Shown here piece after piece: positions 41,507 to 44,542 of a stretch of DNA of 44,542 nt. The stretch's first letter is position 1. Each line of letters begins with the position of its first letter. The notes beneath the pieces are model-generated. The model had not been told where the DNA came from and did not search any database. It saw only the letters and a list, made by a program, of their open reading frames with translations. The position numbers and the translations under genes are program-made. Source of the stretch: Pseudomonas graminis (lineage in GTDB: Bacteria; Pseudomonadota; Gammaproteobacteria; Pseudomonadales; Pseudomonadaceae). The DNA lies in assembly GCF_004364335.1 (NCBI RefSeq), contig NZ_SOCR01000021.1, positions 1-44,542 on the forward strand, in the 5' to 3' direction.

Positions 41507-43723
41507 TCAGTCACGCCAGAAGCGTCGTGTCCTACGGTCAGCCCGGGCATCTTCGTAGGCGCCCAATTGCACGGTGATTGCACCCAGTTCAGCGCTGTCG
41601 TGGGTTGCCATGCCGGACCACGCGTAGCGCGACATCACCAGAGGATGGGGATGACCGAACGCATTATTCCGGCCTCGGGAAATCAGCACGCCGCGCGCAC
41701 CGACGGCGCGCAGGAACGCCCGGGACGATGAGCTGCGGCTGCCGTGGTGGGGGGATTGCAGCCAGTGGGCGCTGGCGTTGAAGCCGTCGTCGAGCATCGC
41801 GCGTTCCGCCGCCACGTCGATATCACCGGTGAGCAACAGCCGCTCGCCATTGGCCTCGACGCTGAGCACGCAGGAGGCCTGATTGCCCTCGGCGGCTTGC
41901 TCCCAACTCCAGGTGGAAAAAGTCACCTGATCCCACGTCCATGTTTCCCCGTTACGGCAGGGCTCGGCCGACAACTCGGCAGGCATGCGCCCTACGTCGC
42001 CTGTCAGCACCCGCGCAACGGGCATGCCCTTGCGAACGGCTGCGGCGCCACCGGCATGGTCGGAATCGGCGTGACTGAGCAGCAGCGTATCCAGCTGTCT
42101 GATTCCGGCGCGGCGAATGGCCGGCAGCACCACGCGCTCGCCGATATCGAAATCACCGAAACGCGGCCCCGCGTCATACAGCAGTGCGTGGTCGCGGGTG
42201 CGCAGCAGAATGGCCAGGCCCTGCCCCACGTCCAGCTGCAGCACTTCCACTTGCCCGAGGGGCACGGTTTTCTGCGGCGGGAAGAGGCACAGCAACAGCA
42301 ACGGCCAGCCCAACGGGCGCATGGGCAGGCCGTTGGGCAGCAACAGCAGCAACGCGCCGAGCAGGCTCAGCGGCCAGACCCACAATGGCACGTGGGTGCC
42401 GGTCCAGGCCGGGGCGAGATCGGCCATGAACGTCAGCCAGCGAAACAGCCCGTCCATCGAGCCCCCCGCCAGCCACAGCAGGCTTTCGCCAAGGGGCGGG
42501 ATCGCCAGCAGCAGTGTGCCGAGCAATGCCAGCGGCAAAATCAACAGGCTCACCCAGGGCACGGCCAGCAGATTGACGGCCGGACCGCTCACGCTCACTG
42601 GCAGGTTCAGCGCCAGCAGCACCGGCAACAACCCCAGCGCGATCAGCCACTGTGCGCGGGTCCAGCTCTGCAGCCAGCTCCACCGCCCGAGGCGCCCGCT
42701 GAAAATCAGCATCAAGATCGCGACCGCCAGAAATGACAGCCAGAATCCGGGGCGCAGGGTGATCAACGGCTCGGCAATCAGCACCAGATTCAGCGCAAGC
42801 AATAGCGGCCACGTCGTGCCCAGATGGCGGAAACGCAGACGCCAGAGCAACACCAGACCCAGCATGATGACAGCCCGTTGCACCGGCACTTCAAAGCCTG
42901 CCAGCACGCCATAGGCCAGTGCGCCCGCGAACGCCGCGATGCACGCCGAGGGCAGCCAGGGCAAAAACGGGGGCCACGCACCCCAGCGGGCCAGCCCGGC
43001 AACGAGCCCGTAGAGCAAGCCGGCGAGCAAGCCGATGTGCGTCCCGGAAATGACCAATAGGTGAACGGTGCCGGTGTCCTGCAGGACTTGCCAGTCGGCG
43101 GCGCTCAGTCCGGAATCGTCACCCAGCACCAAGGCGGCCAGCCCGCCTTGCCTGCCTTGGGCATCCACACTCAGCAGGCGCTGACGAATGCCGTCGCGCC
43201 AGTTGCCCCGCGCCGGTTCCAGCAACTGGCCGTCCACCACCGTGCCGGTGGCGCCAATGCGCTGGGCCAGCAGCCAGGCCTGGTAATCGAAGGCGCCGGG
43301 GTTGACCAGCCCGCCCGGCCGCTTGAGTTTGACCGCCAGACGCCAGCGCTCGCCGCTGCTGACAGGCGGACCGCCGTACCAACCAATGCGGATCTGTTCG
43401 GGCAACCGCTCGCGTCGTGATACGGGATCATCCAGCTGAAACCGCACCACGCCGTCGAGGGTCTGCGGCAGCCCGACCACGCGGCCTTCCAGCCAGAGGG
43501 TCTGCCCATCGAGGCGCTCGGCCAGTCGGTCGTCCAGCGCGGACGAAGCCAACACACAGGCCCAGGTCAGGCCGAACAGGTAAAACGCCAGCGGGTAGGT
43601 ACGAAACGGCAACAGCATCAGCGCCACCACGGGCATCGCCATGAGCAACCAGACCGGCGGTAATGCCGGCAAAAAACGTAGCGTCAGCAATCCGAGTGCG
43701 AGGGCGAGCATCCCTGTGCGCAT
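41507..43723 (-). CDS. comA: ComEC/Rec2 family DNA-uptake channel
   Basis: A 738-residue polytopic inner-membrane protein that imports single-stranded DNA in natural transformation. The N-terminal part (LLTLRFLPALPPVWLLMAMP and next helices, then an OB-like region ERLDGQTLWLEGRVVGLPQTLD) is followed by the Competence domain with VHLLVISGTHIGLLAGLLYG. The C-terminal metallo-beta-lactamase-like domain contains LLLSHADSDHAGGAAAVRKG, SPHHGSRSSSS and LLTGDIDVAAE. All landmark motifs are intact. The order comA-exbB-exbD-lpxK is that of P. aeruginosa. It diverges from the DUF2062 gene. Confidence 0.94.
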   Translation of the reverse strand: MRTGMLALALGLLTLRFLPALPPVWLLMAMPVVALMLLPFRTYPLAFYLFGLTWACVLASSALDDRLAERLDGQTLWLEGRVVGLPQTLDGVVRFQLDDPVSRRERLPEQIRIGWYGGPPVSSGERWRLAVKLKRPGGLVNPGAFDYQAWLLAQRIGATGTVVDGQLLEPARGNWRDGIRQRLLSVDAQGRQGGLAALVLGDDSGLSAADWQVLQDTGTVHLLVISGTHIGLLAGLLYGLVAGLARWGAWPPFLPWLPSACIAAFAGALAYGVLAGFEVPVQRAVIMLGLVLLWRLRFRHLGTTWPLLLALNLVLIAEPLITLRPGFWLSFLAVAILMLIFSGRLGRWSWLQSWTRAQWLIALGLLPVLLALNLPVSVSGPAVNLLAVPWVSLLILPLALLGTLLLAIPPLGESLLWLAGGSMDGLFRWLTFMADLAPAWTGTHVPLWVWPLSLLGALLLLLPNGLPMRPLGWPLLLLCLFPPQKTVPLGQVEVLQLDVGQGLAILLRTRDHALLYDAGPRFGDFDIGERVVLPAIRRAGIRQLDTLLLSHADSDHAGGAAAVRKGMPVARVLTGDVGRMPAELSAEPCRNGETWTWDQVTFSTWSWEQAAEGNQASCVLSVEANGERLLLTGDIDVAAERAMLDDGFNASAHWLQSPHHGSRSSSSRAFLRAVGARGVLISRGRNNAFGHPHPLVMSRYAWSGMATHDSAELGAITVQLGAYEDARADRRTRRFWRD

Positions 43724-43876
43724 GAGGCTTTCCTTGTCTGCGGGCGAAATCGACCTCCATGGCTTAGTCGATGCCCCGGCACGCGCGCTTATTAATTGTC
43801 ACAAAGTCTGAATTTGCGTTTGCGACTATCCGTGCATACTTCCCCGAATTTCCCGCCCACCTCGCCGGATTCCCGT

Positions 43877-44398
43877 ATGCCACGCCACCTGATCAAGCGG
43901 TACATGCCCGATCCGAACAGCATCCGGGAACACAAATCCTTACGCTTTCTTGGCTCACTTCTGCACGACCCCAACCTCTGGCACCTCAATCGACACTCCG
44001 TGGCGCGCGCAATGGGGATCGGGCTGTTCGCCGCCTTGATGCCCATGCCGTTGCAGATGCTGCTGGCCGCCGTGCTGGCGATCTGGGTGCGGGCCAATAT
44101 GCCGATTGCGGTGAGCCTATGCTGGCTGACCAATCCGCTGACGATGCCGCCGGTGTTCTATTGCACCTATAAAATCGGCGCGCTACTGATGGGCTTGCCG
44201 CCGCGGCATCTCCCGGACGAGCTGAGCTGGGACTGGATCAGCGGACAACTGTCCACCTTGTGGCAGCCGTTCTTGCTGGGATCGGTGGTAGCGGGGATCG
44301 TGCTCGGGGTGGCGGGGTATTTCGGGACGATGGCGTATTGGCGGTGGTGGGTCGGACGGCAGTGGAAGGCGCGTCAGGTGCGGCGTAAGTCAGTGTAA
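43877..44398 (+). CDS. DUF2062 family membrane protein
   Basis: A 173-residue membrane protein of the DUF2062 family. It starts at ATG 43877-43879 (MPRHLIKRYMPDPNSIREHKSL); the open frame adds 27 codons upstream with no ribosome site, and the site for this ATG is weak too. HLNRHSVARAMGIGLFAALMPMPLQMLLAAVLAIWVRANMPIAVSLCWLTNPLTMPPVFYCTYKIG is the conserved core, followed by a last helix (FLLGSVVAGIVLGVAGYFG). The function is unknown. It is the usual neighbour of comA in Pseudomonas. Confidence 0.9.
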   Translation: MPRHLIKRYMPDPNSIREHKSLRFLGSLLHDPNLWHLNRHSVARAMGIGLFAALMPMPLQMLLAAVLAIWVRANMPIAVSLCWLTNPLTMPPVFYCTYKIGALLMGLPPRHLPDELSWDWISGQLSTLWQPFLLGSVVAGIVLGVAGYFGTMAYWRWWVGRQWKARQVRRKSV

Positions 44399-44399
44399 G

Positions 44400-44425
44400 A
44401 GCGCGCTTGCCCGCGAACGCGCCAA
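44400..44425 (+). repeat. Single REP-like element
   Basis: GAGCGCGCTTGCCCGCGAACGCGCC resembles one arm of the 360-449 pair (shared GCTTGC core and GCGAACGCG end), with changes in the stem. It is a lone copy beyond the stop of the DUF2062 gene. Confidence 0.5.
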
Positions 44426-44480
44426 GCCAGAAGACATGATCGTTCCTACGCTCCGCGTCACTAGTGTCCGGGGAAAGTCC

Positions 44481-44504
44481 AGAGGGGGAGCTTGCTCCCC
44501 CTCT
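44481..44504. repeat. REP-type palindrome, third core type
   Basis: AGAGGGGGAGC (44481-44491) and GCTCCCCCTCT (44494-44504) form an 11-base perfect hairpin around TT. The GGGAGCTTGCTCCC core is a known Pseudomonas REP type. It lies downstream of the DUF2062 gene and could also terminate transcription. Confidence 0.7.
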
Positions 44505-44542
44505 CTGACCGCATCCATACGGCATAATCAGTCTTTTCCCAC

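Overview
The window is a chromosomal segment of a Pseudomonas species, probably from the fluorescens/syringae side of the genus. The evidence is high GC, the gene order (metZ-purF-cvpA-dedD-folC-accD-trpF-truA-fimV and tatD-pilZ-holB-tmk-mltG-pabC-fabF-acpP-fabG-fabD-plsX-rpmF-yceD), Pseudomonas-type REP palindromes and the protein sequences. Almost everything is core metabolism and cell-envelope biology. I found no prophage, insertion sequence, CRISPR array, toxin-antitoxin pair or defence island.

Layout. (1) 1-1439: the 3' end of ilvA, a REP pair, and a DUF2242 lipoprotein gene broken by an in-frame TAG. (2) 1701-3597: a stand-alone EPSP synthase (aroA) and a minus-strand tRNA operon (Val, Asp, Asp) with a clear promoter and terminator. 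(3) 3713-16245: a long minus-strand housekeeping block from an Asd-like protein and fimV through truA, trpF, accD, folC, dedD, cvpA and purF to metZ. A second REP pair sits between dedD and cvpA. (4) 16343-18325: DUF1285, a DUF4823 lipoprotein and a TetR-type regulator. (5) 18619-18738: a plus-strand small RNA that matches RgsA in place, length, RpoS-type -10 element and terminator. (6) 18792-29071: tatD, pilZ, holB, tmk, mltG, pabC and the fatty-acid/phospholipid cluster fabF-acpP-fabG-fabD-plsX-rpmF-yceD, all on minus. (7) 29178-32456: maf on plus, facing sppA, a HAD phosphatase and rluC on minus. (8) 32486-36584: rne with a sigma-70-like promoter, a roughly 650-nt leader and a terminator. 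(9) 36636-43723: a MobA-like nucleotidyltransferase, then murB, kdsB, a Trm112-like protein, lpxK, exbD, exbB and comA, all on minus. (10) 43877 to the end: a DUF2062 membrane protein and REP-type palindromes.

How the parts work together. The fab cluster makes acyl chains on AcpP, and PlsX passes them to phospholipid synthesis. KdsB and LpxK serve LPS; MurB and MltG serve peptidoglycan; FimV and PilZ serve type IV pili and polar organisation. The most interesting internal link is regulatory. The single-stranded middle of RgsA is complementary, over 16 pairs with one bulge and one mismatch, to the Shine-Dalgarno region of acpP, encoded only 6.6 kb away.

Other points of note: an Asd homologue without its catalytic cysteine and with no true asd beside it; no ptpA between kdsB and murB; an EPSP synthase with Phe where the class I family has Pro101; an RNase E tail with 11 REER motifs and a His-rich repeat; and an rne start codon with no free Shine-Dalgarno sequence beneath a stable hairpin. 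All identifications come from reading the sequence and from memory of the families; no database search was run.
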